From contig JAUWSZ010000137.1 in assembly GCA_030609865.1 (NCBI GenBank), forward strand, positions 1 to 6,802: a DNA stretch of 6,802 nucleotides, given 5' to 3'. Positions 1-6,642 of this stretch are shown here, piece after piece (positions within the stretch are counted from its first letter, which is position 1; every line of letters begins with the position of its first letter). The translations under genes and the position numbers were made by a program. This DNA comes from a bacterium (GTDB taxonomy: Bacteria; Desulfobacterota; DSWW01). Under the pieces are notes generated by a model. The model searched no databases. It saw only the letters and a list, made by a program, of their open reading frames with translations, and had not been told where the DNA came from.

Positions 1-1
1 A

Positions 2-1702
2 TTCGACACCGAGATCAAAGACCCGCCGGATATCTACAGTTCAGCGAACATCAGCGAGGTGATGCCCGGCGTCCTCACACCGCTGTCCCTGGACGCGGTG
101 AAGTCGTGTGATTACGCGTTCTGGAAGATCAACCACGATGTGGGGCTGATCGAAGAGCCTTTCCCGGAAGGGGCGCAGGATTTGCTGTTCATCGGCCTCT
201 TCAACGGCCGCCTTCACCTGAACATTTCTACCTTCTCTCGCATCCTCAGCAAGATCCCCGGGGCCTCGGCCGCTGATACGGATCGACCGATTCCAGTAGA
301 CGAGAGATTTGTCCAACCGGGAGATGGCAAGTTATCCCCCCGGACGATCCTTTTTCTCTCCACCGTGGTGATGAAAGGGATTGGCCTTCGGCGGAAAGCG
401 CCGAAGGAACTCGACAGGCTCACGTCCCGGCTGCATCGTCGAATCGTCGAGAATGAGGCCCGTGATTTCTCCCAAATGGAGCTCAAGGATTTTTCCGAGC
501 TGCTGGAGCTCAAGTCCCGGGAAGGCCGGGAAATCGTCACCCTCCACATCCTCCACTCCCAGCTCGCTCCTGTGTACTACGGGACGTTGCGCAAACTTGC
601 CAGGAACTGGTTGGGTGATGAAACCGGGGCCTTTTCAGCCCGGCTCGTCACCGGCCTTGCCACGATGGAGAGCGCAAAGCCGACCTTTGGGATCTATCGG
701 CTCTACCGGTTCGTAGCGGGTTCACCCACTCTCACCAAGCTTTTCCAGGAGAGCAAGGCCCGGGAGATCCTGCCCAGGCTGAAGAGCGGCCACAAAAGTG
801 AAATAGCGGAATTCAACCAACGTCTCGATGCGTTCCTGAAGGAGTATGGATACCGCGCCGTGGCCGAAGCCGAAATGAGGGCGCCTTCCTGGGAAGAGGA
901 TCCCACCTTCGTTCTCTCCATGATTCAGAACTACCTCCGCGCAGGGAGCGTGGAGGACCCGGCAGACATCGAGGCACGGCAGCGCAAGGACCGGGAAGCA
1001 GCCACAAGGGATGCCCTCGCCGGTCTGGGTTTTGTCAGGAGGGGGGTCTTCAAGTGGGTGTTAAAGGAGGCCTGCACCTTTCTTGCTGCCAGGGAAAACG
1101 GCAAGGCCCTGACCATCAAGGGGCTTCACGACCTGAAGAAGACGCTCAGGGTTCTCGCCAGGCGACTCGTTGAAAAGGGGATGCTGCAAGACCCGGACGA
1201 CATATATTTCCTGTCCATGGAAGAGTTGATCGCCTATTGCCGGGGCGAGAAGATCGATGTGCCGTCTCTGATCCCCCGACGCAAACAGGAATACGAGCGC
1301 AACAAGACGATCACTCTTCCGGAGACCTTCACGGGCCGGCCCATCCCGATCCAACACGAAGAGGAGGTGCCCGAAACCAGCCTGCTCAAAGGCCTGCCGG
1401 TGAGCCCGGGCCGTGTGACCGGGCCCGCACGGGTCATCATGGACCCGAGGGAAGACGCGCACCTGGAAGAGGGAGAGATCCTCGTCGCTCCGGTCACGGA
1501 CACAGGCTGGACGCCGCTCTTCATCCTGGCCAAGGGCCTGGTCGTGGACATAGGGGGCCTTCTTTCCCACGGGTCGATCGTGGCCAGGGAATTCGGGATT
1601 CCGGGCGTGTTGAACGTCATGGTGGGGACCAAGCTGATCAAGACCGGACAGATCATTACCGTCGACGGGGCCAAAGGGGAGGTCTATCTGCATGAACCGT
1701 AA
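2..1702 (+). CDS. PEP-utilising phosphotransferase with C-terminal phosphohistidine swivel domain (5' end outside window)
   Basis: The frame is open from base 2 and already codes for family sequence (S-S-A-N-I-S-E-V-M-P-G-V-L-T-P-L), so the GTG at 59 is internal and the true start lies upstream. 566 residues are visible. The S/A-N-x-x-E-x-x-P-G-V-x-T-P-L motif opens the substrate-binding segment of PEP-synthase-like and rifampicin-phosphotransferase-like enzymes. A long helical central region follows, with D-P-D-D-I-Y-F-L-S-M-E-E-L near visible residue 400. The swivel domain begins at G-L-P-V-S-P-G (about residue 464) and contains G-G-L-L-S-H-G-S-I-V-A-R-E-F-G-I-P-G-V. Its His (codon 1568-1570) should be the phosphate carrier. 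The protein ends just after this domain, so it lacks the C-terminal TIM barrel of true PEP synthase and pyruvate phosphate dikinase. That order matches rifampicin phosphotransferase or the phenylphosphate synthase A subunit, which move phosphate from ATP to a hydroxyl on a small molecule. The ATP-grasp part would be upstream or in a separate gene. The substrate is unknown. Confidence 0.88.
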   Translation, partial: FDTEIKDPPDIYSSANISEVMPGVLTPLSLDAVKSCDYAFWKINHDVGLIEEPFPEGAQDLLFIGLFNGRLHLNISTFSRILSKIPGASAADTDRPIPVDERFVQPGDGKLSPRTILFLSTVVMKGIGLRRKAPKELDRLTSRLHRRIVENEARDFSQMELKDFSELLELKSREGREIVTLHILHSQLAPVYYGTLRKLARNWLGDETGAFSARLVTGLATMESAKPTFGIYRLYRFVAGSPTLTKLFQESKAREILPRLKSGHKSEIAEFNQRLDAFLKEYGYRAVAEAEMRAPSWEEDPTFVLSMIQNYLRAGSVEDPADIEARQRKDREAATRDALAGLGFVRRGVFKWVLKEACTFLAARENGKALTIKGLHDLKKTLRVLARRLVEKGMLQDPDDIYFLSMEELIAYCRGEKIDVPSLIPRRKQEYERNKTITLPETFTGRPIPIQHEEEVPETSLLKGLPVSPGRVTGPARVIMDPREDAHLEEGEILVAPVTDTGWTPLFILAKGLVVDIGGLLSHGSIVAREFGIPGVLNVMVGTKLIKTGQIITVDGAKGEVYLHEP

Positions 1703-1774
1703 AGGGATGGTCAGGAGCCTGGCTTTGCCTCGCGTGATCGATGGGATAGGGAGCGATTTTTTTTACGCATTCAG

Positions 1775-1784
1775 AAAGGAGGTG
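1775..1784 (+). promoter_or_regulatory. Orphan consensus Shine-Dalgarno sequence upstream of the lipoprotein gene
   Basis: AAAGGAGGTG is a near-perfect complement to the 16S rRNA 3' end, but no sizeable gene starts behind it. The GTG overlapping it (1782) or an ATT at 1788 would give only 5-7 codons before TGA at 1803-1805. The next real start is the ATG at 1848, which has its own AGGAGG at 1835-1840. It could mark a very short leader peptide, a ribosome standby site, or the remains of a lost gene. It follows an eight-T run (1757-1764) with no convincing stem in front. The match is plain in the sequence; a function is inference. Confidence 0.4.
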
Positions 1785-1847
1785 CACATTCATAAAGAGC
1801 AGTGAATCATCGGCGTAAACACCGAAAAGAGACCAGGAGGCAATCTC

Positions 1848-3209
1848 ATGGAAACCACAAAAACAAGCCATCAAGAGACGTTTCTTCGTTCCGCCATTTC
1901 GATCGGCCTTGCCGGTTTTCTCATGCTCGGGCTGACAGGTTGCCCACCCCCGCCGGTACCCCCCAACCCTGCAGGGGACTCAGCGCTCACGCAGCTCTCG
2001 TCAGATGCCTGGAGATACGACCTGAGCCACCAGAGCGAGTTCCCGTACGGGACAATGATCTACTTCAACTTCAGGGACGACATCAATGACATAACAGCCA
2101 TGTTTGGATATGGGGTATTCCGTTCGGACAACCCGCTCTTTGCTGCGGATGCAAACTATTACAGCACCACCTCGATGTTCGTTCCGAATCCGGCTGTAAC
2201 GGATTCTATGCGCGTATGGGCCCCAAACGATTTCAATATTTCAGATCCCCCTAACTCTACCACCTTCAATGATGGCCCCGGTACTTATGAATACGTAAGC
2301 ACGTTCGGCTATATCGATGTCCTCGATGCTCCGGCTACTCCTGCCGGCTCCAACCTCGCGAACACGTATCACATTGGTGGTGAGATAACCGACAAGGATG
2401 ATCCAACAAAGACCATATCCTGGGACCTCACTTTCGAACGAGTAGAGGTTCCTGGGTGGTTTCCCTGGGAGAAATGGCCCCTGCCTGATGCCGTGGGTAT
2501 CTTCCCGAACTCCTGGATAGACTATTTCGTCCACATGCCTGTCGCCAAGGTGAACGGAACGTACACTGTTGACGATGGAGTGGGGGTGCCTACAGTCTAT
2601 GACGTCGTGAATGCGAAGGGATATCACGACGGGTTTCACGGTGAGTTCCTCTTCACCGAAGTGGAGTGGGACTGGGTGGACTACAAGGAGTGGACACAGG
2701 ACCCGCTTCCGCCGGGCAGCGAGCCTGACCTTGATTTCTGGGTTATGCTCCTGAATCAACCCGGGCCGTACTATGTCTGTGAGGACGGCTGGGATCCCTG
2801 CAACCCGGGTAACCTTAGGGCCTATTACGATGGTATTCCCTATGATTTCTACCGGGAGGAGATCAATGTGCAGCGCTTCGGATGGACCCCGGATCCGGAT
2901 TTCGGGGGGCAATATCCGACGGAGGAGATCATCACAGGCGAGAACGAAGACAACTATATATGTATTCACTGGGAGGTACTCCCGGGCCGGGTGGAGAAGT
3001 CCCATTGGGATCTTCCTGAACCTCTGCAAGACAACGTCACTTACGAGTTTGTAGCAAATGTTGAGGGCTCACTTATTGCCAAAGACCCGGGAGGCGATTG
3101 TTCGAGCTGTGAGGTCGACTGCACCGCGCCATGTCTTGCGTGCGGGACCGTGTTGAAGGAGTTCGGCGGCATCGGCTGGACCGACTATGTCGGCCCTCCC
3201 TTCCTGTAA
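1848..3209 (+). CDS. Exported lipoprotein with AttH/CrtC lipocalin-like features and a C-terminal cysteine cluster
   Basis: 453 residues. The ATG is set by AGGAGG at 1835-1840 (7-base spacing). Residues 1-31 form a lipoprotein signal peptide: a polar start, Arg14, a hydrophobic stretch, then lipobox L-T-G-C with lipidated Cys32. A proline-rich linker follows (P-P-P-P-V-P-P-N-P). Residue +2 is Pro, not Asp, so outer-membrane anchoring is plausible in a Gram-negative host. The mature part is rich in Trp, Tyr, Asp and Gly, as in a secreted beta-barrel. Y-F-N-F-x-D (72-77) and a central M-P-x-A-x-V-x-G stretch leading to G-Y-H-D-G-F-H-G (258-265) recall AttH/CrtC proteins, where the equivalent reads G-Y-H-D-H-x-W-G. 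The second conserved His and the Trp are replaced here. Residues 418-432 hold C-x2-C-x3-C-x3-C-x2-C. The end (G-G-I-G-W-T-D-Y-V-G) resembles the closing strand of such barrels. Family assignment is by eye. It could bind, carry or modify a hydrophobic ligand. The downstream gene begins 12 bases after the stop. Confidence 0.75.
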   Translation: METTKTSHQETFLRSAISIGLAGFLMLGLTGCPPPPVPPNPAGDSALTQLSSDAWRYDLSHQSEFPYGTMIYFNFRDDINDITAMFGYGVFRSDNPLFAADANYYSTTSMFVPNPAVTDSMRVWAPNDFNISDPPNSTTFNDGPGTYEYVSTFGYIDVLDAPATPAGSNLANTYHIGGEITDKDDPTKTISWDLTFERVEVPGWFPWEKWPLPDAVGIFPNSWIDYFVHMPVAKVNGTYTVDDGVGVPTVYDVVNAKGYHDGFHGEFLFTEVEWDWVDYKEWTQDPLPPGSEPDLDFWVMLLNQPGPYYVCEDGWDPCNPGNLRAYYDGIPYDFYREEINVQRFGWTPDPDFGGQYPTEEIITGENEDNYICIHWEVLPGRVEKSHWDLPEPLQDNVTYEFVANVEGSLIAKDPGGDCSSCEVDCTAPCLACGTVLKEFGGIGWTDYVGPPFL

Positions 3210-3221
3210 CAGGAGTCCACG

Positions 3222-4349
3222 ATGGGATTGCTCAGGTCGTCTTCTCCAGTGACGTCCTTGACGAACACGCTGAAGATGAGCGCCTACGCCGCGGTCATCG
3301 GCACAGCCACGCGGCTTCAGGGGGGCCACCGACCCATGCCCGAGGAGGTGGAGTATGCAAAGCCCCCCGTCACGGATGACCCCCTGTACAACGACAGCCA
3401 CTACTTCAACTTCTTCGATCACGATCACGGAATAGGCGCCTTCACCCGCATCGGTAAGCTCGCCAACCGGAATGCCTCGATCGGCCTCTTCTTCATCTAT
3501 CTGAGGGAAGGCCAGGCGTTCATCTTTGCCCAGAGTGAACACATCCCGCGGGACCGGACCGATCTCCGGTCTGGATCGCTGCGATATGAAATCGTGAAGC
3601 CCCTCGAAGAGCTGCAGATCGTCAACCGCGCAAGGTTCCTCCGGCTGGAAAACCCGAGGGACTGGATCGATCCCGTCGGGCTCTGCCACCGTGTGAGCGA
3701 CGATGACTTCGTGGATGTGGACATAGACATCACGTTCAAGGGGTGGGGGGAGGTCCACAACGCGAAGAAACTTTATGCCCGCGGACTTGCCCGCCGTATG
3801 ATCGAGAAGGACTTCGGCCTGAAGGACCTCATGGAAACGAGCAAGTACGCGGCGGAGCACTATGAGCAGGCCGGTTCGTACAGAGGCACGATCCGGATCG
3901 GGGACCGGACCATCAAACTCGAGAATGCCACCGGCCATCGAGATCATTCCTGGGGCTACCGGGACATCTCGGCGGCAAAGAGCTGGACCTGGCTCACCGT
4001 CCAGTTCAGGGAGAGCATGGCGGTCAACGTGGCCTGCTTCAAGGCGGGTAAGCTCGACATCATGAGCGGGTACATCTACCGAAACGGCCGAAACCACGCC
4101 CTCCGGGAGATTCAACTCGACACGGTATACGAGGAGGACGGACTCACCCAGAAATTCCTTCGCTTCATTGTGGAGGATACGGGCGGGTTCAGGATGGATG
4201 TGGAGGGGAGGGTGCTCAACGCGATTCCGATCGTGGTGGTGGATGACGACAAGACCCGCACCCTCGCCTTCGAGGCGATGACCGAGTATCACTGGCAGGG
4301 CCGCATGGCTTACGGGATCTCAGAGTATGTCCACCGGATCGACAAATAA
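3222..4349 (+). CDS. Cytosolic CrtC/AttH-like (DUF7064/DUF7065-type) lipocalin-fold protein, putative hydratase or cyclase
   Basis: 375 residues. AGGAG at 3211-3215 sits 6 bases before the ATG and 1 base after the preceding stop codon, so translation is probably coupled to the lipoprotein gene. No signal peptide or membrane segment is visible, which implies the cytoplasm. Residues 61-66 (Y-F-N-F-F-D) start the first lipocalin-like domain, followed by G-I-G-A-F-T-R-I-G. Residues 238-248 read G-H-R-D-H-S-W-G-Y-R-D. From memory, this G-x-R-D-H-S-W-G signature marks the DUF7064/DUF7065 pair and its relatives in the hydroxyneurosporene synthase / AttH group. In carotenoid 1,2-hydratase (CrtC), related Asp/His residues lie in the active cavity where water adds across an isoprenoid double bond. 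W-T-W-L-T-V-Q-F then continues the second barrel. Position just before a desaturase-like flavoenzyme fits a role on an isoprenoid or polyunsaturated substrate, but the actual reaction is unknown. A structural, non-catalytic ligand-binding role is the main alternative. Confidence 0.78.
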   Translation: MGLLRSSSPVTSLTNTLKMSAYAAVIGTATRLQGGHRPMPEEVEYAKPPVTDDPLYNDSHYFNFFDHDHGIGAFTRIGKLANRNASIGLFFIYLREGQAFIFAQSEHIPRDRTDLRSGSLRYEIVKPLEELQIVNRARFLRLENPRDWIDPVGLCHRVSDDDFVDVDIDITFKGWGEVHNAKKLYARGLARRMIEKDFGLKDLMETSKYAAEHYEQAGSYRGTIRIGDRTIKLENATGHRDHSWGYRDISAAKSWTWLTVQFRESMAVNVACFKAGKLDIMSGYIYRNGRNHALREIQLDTVYEEDGLTQKFLRFIVEDTGGFRMDVEGRVLNAIPIVVVDDDKTRTLAFEAMTEYHWQGRMAYGISEYVHRIDK

Positions 4350-4364
4350 CACAGGGGAACGGAT

Positions 4365-4377
4365 AGGGGGGAGGCAG
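4365..4377 (+). promoter_or_regulatory. Purine-rich ribosome binding site that decides the flavoenzyme start
   Basis: AGGGGGGAGG (4365-4374) lies just before ATG 4378. An in-frame ATG at 4327 would add 17 residues, overlap the previous gene by 23 bases and put a polar N/G/S/T-rich leader before the FAD motif. It has no good Shine-Dalgarno sequence. Starting at 4378 places the first Gly of G-x-G-x-x-G at residue 11, normal for this fold. Confidence 0.65.
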
Positions 4378-5871
4378 ATGAAAACAAAAGAGAAATGCGT
4401 AGTGGCCGGAGGGGGGCCGGCAGGGCTCGAGATCGCGGCGCTTCTGTCGAAGCTGAAACCCGAGCTGGATCCGATCCTGTTTGAGAAGGACCCCGTGGTC
4501 GGCGGCAGAGCAAAGCCGTACTGCATCAACGGGTTCTGGATCGATCACGGCCAGCACTACACGATCATGTTCGGCGAGGCGGCGAGCGGGTGGCCCCAGT
4601 ACCAGCCCCAGGCGAGTTGTGCCGAACTCGCAGGAGCGAACCTCATCTACGAATCTGCTGAGCCGGCCGGTGTTGCCTTCATGCACCCTGCCTGCCCGGG
4701 GGAGGAGATCAATCAGAATCGATTCTGTCCACTGACTGAGGCGTTCGACAGGGAACTCGTGAAGAGACTTTTCCCTTATGTCAACGACGAAACCCTGGAG
4801 GAAATCGCGGGGTACTACAATGAATTGTTGAATGAGCTGCCCGAGACCTACCTACCTGCCGTGGCCGCCGGTTTCGACTACAGCAAAATCAAACAGGTGA
4901 CCGTGGATGAATGGTTCGATGCGCGTTCCCCCACTGCGTCCGCAGCCCGGTACCTGAAGTCGATCATGGCCCACAATGCGGCCGTCCCGGTGGAGGATGT
5001 GGGAAACTGCAACGTTTACGGCATGGCGGCCATGTTCATCGGCTTGAACATGGATCTGCTCCGGTATGCGCATCCCGTAAACCCGAATCCGCCCAAGTAC
5101 GGCTCCTGGGGTGCAGAGGTTTTCGCGTTTCGTGATGCGATCGAGAAGAACGGGGGAAGGATACACACCGAAACAGCCGTAAAGAAGATCATCATCGAGA
5201 ACAAGAAGGTCACCGGAGTCGTCGTCGAACACGAGGGCCGTGAAGAGCACATTGAAACGGATCTCGTGATCTGCGACATCCCTCCGCCGGAGGCCCTCGA
5301 GGCAGGGATTCTGGACGAAAAGGAGATGCCCCGGGAGTGGGTCGAAGGCATTCGAAGCACGGAGAAGAAGGAGAAGGACTGCTACAATACGGGTTACGTC
5401 ATGGCAGGTTTCTGCCTGAAGAAGCCCTTGGCGAAGGGCGGCTTCTGGACCGTGCTCCTGGACGAAGAGGGCAATATGGTGGGAAGTCTGGAAACGCAGA
5501 GAACACCAGAGACCGCACCGCCGGGCAAGCAAATGATGTCCATCATGAGATGGTTCCGCCTGGACGACGTGAAGATGAACATGAAGACGGCACAGGAGGT
5601 CATGAACGAATTCTTCCTCCCCTATCTGCGGCTGCACTGGGAGGAGTTCGATGATGTGGTGGAGTCTTGCTACATCCATTTTCATCCCTATGTGTGGGAC
5701 CAGGTCCTGATATACAATCCTGAGGTGTACACAACGCCGATCGACGTGCCCGAGGTCGAAGGGCTGTATTATGTCGGCAACTGGGCGAGGGCGGGTTTCA
5801 TCCTCACCTCCCGGTGCGGCGATTCCGCGCTCAAATGCGCCGAGCAGATCATCGGAAGAAAGCTCCTGTAA
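4378..5871 (+). CDS. FAD-dependent phytoene-desaturase-like oxidoreductase
   Basis: 497 residues, the usual length for phytoene desaturase / carotenoid isomerase relatives. The N-terminal Rossmann fold shows G11-G-G-P-A-G16 (the G-x-G-x-x-G dinucleotide motif), an acidic E36 ending the second strand (L-F-E-K) to hold the FAD ribose, and G42-G-R44 with I-D-H-G at 55-58, as in flavoprotein amine-oxidase/desaturase proteins. The middle holds the typical E-V-F-A-F-R-D-A-I-E-K-N-G-G segment, followed by V-x-x-I-x-x-E-N-K-K-V-T-G-V. The C-terminal FAD-closing segment is V-E-G-L-Y-Y-V-G-N-W at about 460-469, then S-R-C-G-D-S-A at 478-484. No transmembrane helix stands out, so it is probably soluble or peripheral. 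The family removes hydrogens from, or isomerises, polyene and isoprenoid chains. The same fold includes CtmA/CtmB, which act on limonene in anaerobic monoterpene degradation, so the substrate need not be a carotenoid. It lies 28 bases after the CrtC-like gene and is almost certainly co-transcribed. The fold is secure; the substrate is inference. Confidence 0.85.
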   Translation: MKTKEKCVVAGGGPAGLEIAALLSKLKPELDPILFEKDPVVGGRAKPYCINGFWIDHGQHYTIMFGEAASGWPQYQPQASCAELAGANLIYESAEPAGVAFMHPACPGEEINQNRFCPLTEAFDRELVKRLFPYVNDETLEEIAGYYNELLNELPETYLPAVAAGFDYSKIKQVTVDEWFDARSPTASAARYLKSIMAHNAAVPVEDVGNCNVYGMAAMFIGLNMDLLRYAHPVNPNPPKYGSWGAEVFAFRDAIEKNGGRIHTETAVKKIIIENKKVTGVVVEHEGREEHIETDLVICDIPPPEALEAGILDEKEMPREWVEGIRSTEKKEKDCYNTGYVMAGFCLKKPLAKGGFWTVLLDEEGNMVGSLETQRTPETAPPGKQMMSIMRWFRLDDVKMNMKTAQEVMNEFFLPYLRLHWEEFDDVVESCYIHFHPYVWDQVLIYNPEVYTTPIDVPEVEGLYYVGNWARAGFILTSRCGDSALKCAEQIIGRKLL

Positions 5872-5946
5872 AGCACTGTTCGGAGCGAATCAAGGCAGAG
5901 GAATATTTCCGGGTAAGAATGGGCCGCGGGATGACGGAGGGATGAA

Positions 5947-6486
5947 ATGATTACCGGGACAGCGGTGTTCAACGAAGGCTCTGTGTTGGCAGTATTTCTG
6001 ATCGGTCTCCTCGTTTCCATCAAATTTAAGCGACGCTGGCATATAACAGAAATCATCACCATGTATGCGCTCGGCCTCTTGTTCGAAATCCTCACTTCCC
6101 ATATGTGGAATTACCACAACATATTTCTTGTTTTCCCATTCGCAGAACATCTTTCGGTGACCTTTCCTCTGGGATGGGCAGGCATGATCATGACCGCGAC
6201 AACCATGGCGGAAACGCTCTGGAGAAAATTCGAAATAAGGACATGGTGGATGAAACACGTCGTTCTCATGCTCTCCTGGACGGTGGCAGGTGGTATTCCC
6301 GAGACCATTCTCTATAACACGGGATTGTTCGACTATGCACGAGATGCGTCTACGGAACTCACTTTTATTCTAGGCCAGGTAGACCCCCTGCCCCCAACAA
6401 TGATTCTGGTTGGCTATGGATTGCTGCAACCCATCGTGTCATACTATTTCCTGTGGATGGAAAAGGGGCTGGCGGAAAAAAGATGA
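5947..6486 (+). CDS. Small multi-pass membrane protein of unknown function
   Basis: 179 residues. The ATG has GGAGG at 5936-5940 with 6-base spacing. Hydrophobic segments suggest about five membrane helices: roughly 12-25, 33-50, 71-91, 103-117 and 149-169. Positive residues after the first helix (K-F-K-R-R, 26-30) favour a cytoplasmic loop there. Membrane-embedded or border polar residues stand out: E47, W54-N-Y, P64, E67, P74-x-G-W77, E89, P118-E119 and G126-x-F-D129-Y. The spacing of an acidic residue in a helix followed by W/Y and P-x-G-W is faintly like bacterial carotenoid hydratase/cyclase membrane proteins (CruF-like), but I cannot assign the family. It follows the flavoenzyme by 75 bases with no clear terminator, so it may be its membrane partner. 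Its base composition looks more AT-rich than that of the flanking enzymes. Confident as a gene, not confident in function. Confidence 0.72.
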   Translation: MITGTAVFNEGSVLAVFLIGLLVSIKFKRRWHITEIITMYALGLLFEILTSHMWNYHNIFLVFPFAEHLSVTFPLGWAGMIMTATTMAETLWRKFEIRTWWMKHVVLMLSWTVAGGIPETILYNTGLFDYARDASTELTFILGQVDPLPPTMILVGYGLLQPIVSYYFLWMEKGLAEKR

Positions 6487-6630
6487 ATGAGAAAGTTGGG
6501 GACAGGTCTTCCGGGTCGACACATCATCGCCGATTATAGAGAGCTTCTTCCCGGCAGTTTTTCTCCAAGCATCATTATATCGGACAGCAGCAATTTTATC
6601 TTCTCCAGAGTTGTACAAAATGATCCCCAT

Positions 6631-6642
6631 AAGGAGCGAATT
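6631..6642 (+). promoter_or_regulatory. Ribosome binding site for the GTG-started crotonase
   Basis: AAGGAG (6631-6636) is 6 bases before GTG 6643. No in-frame ATG or other start with a better site lies nearby, and the N-terminus it gives matches the normal crotonase start. The 156-base space before the gene (6487-6642) is AT-rich and holds the 8-base palindrome TTGTACAA at 6611-6618. I see no convincing promoter or terminator in it. Confidence 0.65.

Noticed and set aside
59..1702. GTG at 59 as the start of the phosphotransferase
   Set aside because: The frame is open to the left edge and the 19 codons before 59 encode conserved family sequence, so the gene begins outside the window.
1757..1764. 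Eight-T run as a rho-independent terminator after the phosphotransferase gene
   Set aside because: Only 3-4 base-pair stems can be drawn in front of it (for example GGC-ttt-GCC near 1719-1727, too far away), so a terminator is not supported.
1802..2089. 95-codon + strand frame overlapping the start of the lipoprotein gene
   Set aside because: It is an alternate-frame shadow: no ribosome site at a proper distance, very basic and His-rich composition, and it overlaps a gene with a clear lipoprotein signal.
3069..4292. 407-codon open frame on the minus strand (also 2241-3029, 4852-5685 and 1061-1693)
   Set aside because: Each lies opposite a well-supported gene and has the biased composition of a shadow frame in GC-rich coding DNA. 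No recognisable domain is present.
4327..4377. Earlier ATG for the flavoenzyme, adding 17 residues
   Set aside because: It overlaps the upstream gene, has no good ribosome site, and places a non-conserved polar leader before the FAD motif. ATG 4378 fits better.
6483..6539. 18-codon frame starting in an ATGA overlap with the membrane protein stop
   Set aside because: It has a weak ribosome site and a low-complexity basic/serine product, with no sign of a real small protein.
6611..6618. TTGTACAA palindrome before the crotonase as a regulator operator or -35 element
   Set aside because: An 8-base palindrome is too short to claim an operator, and no -10 box sits at the right distance downstream.
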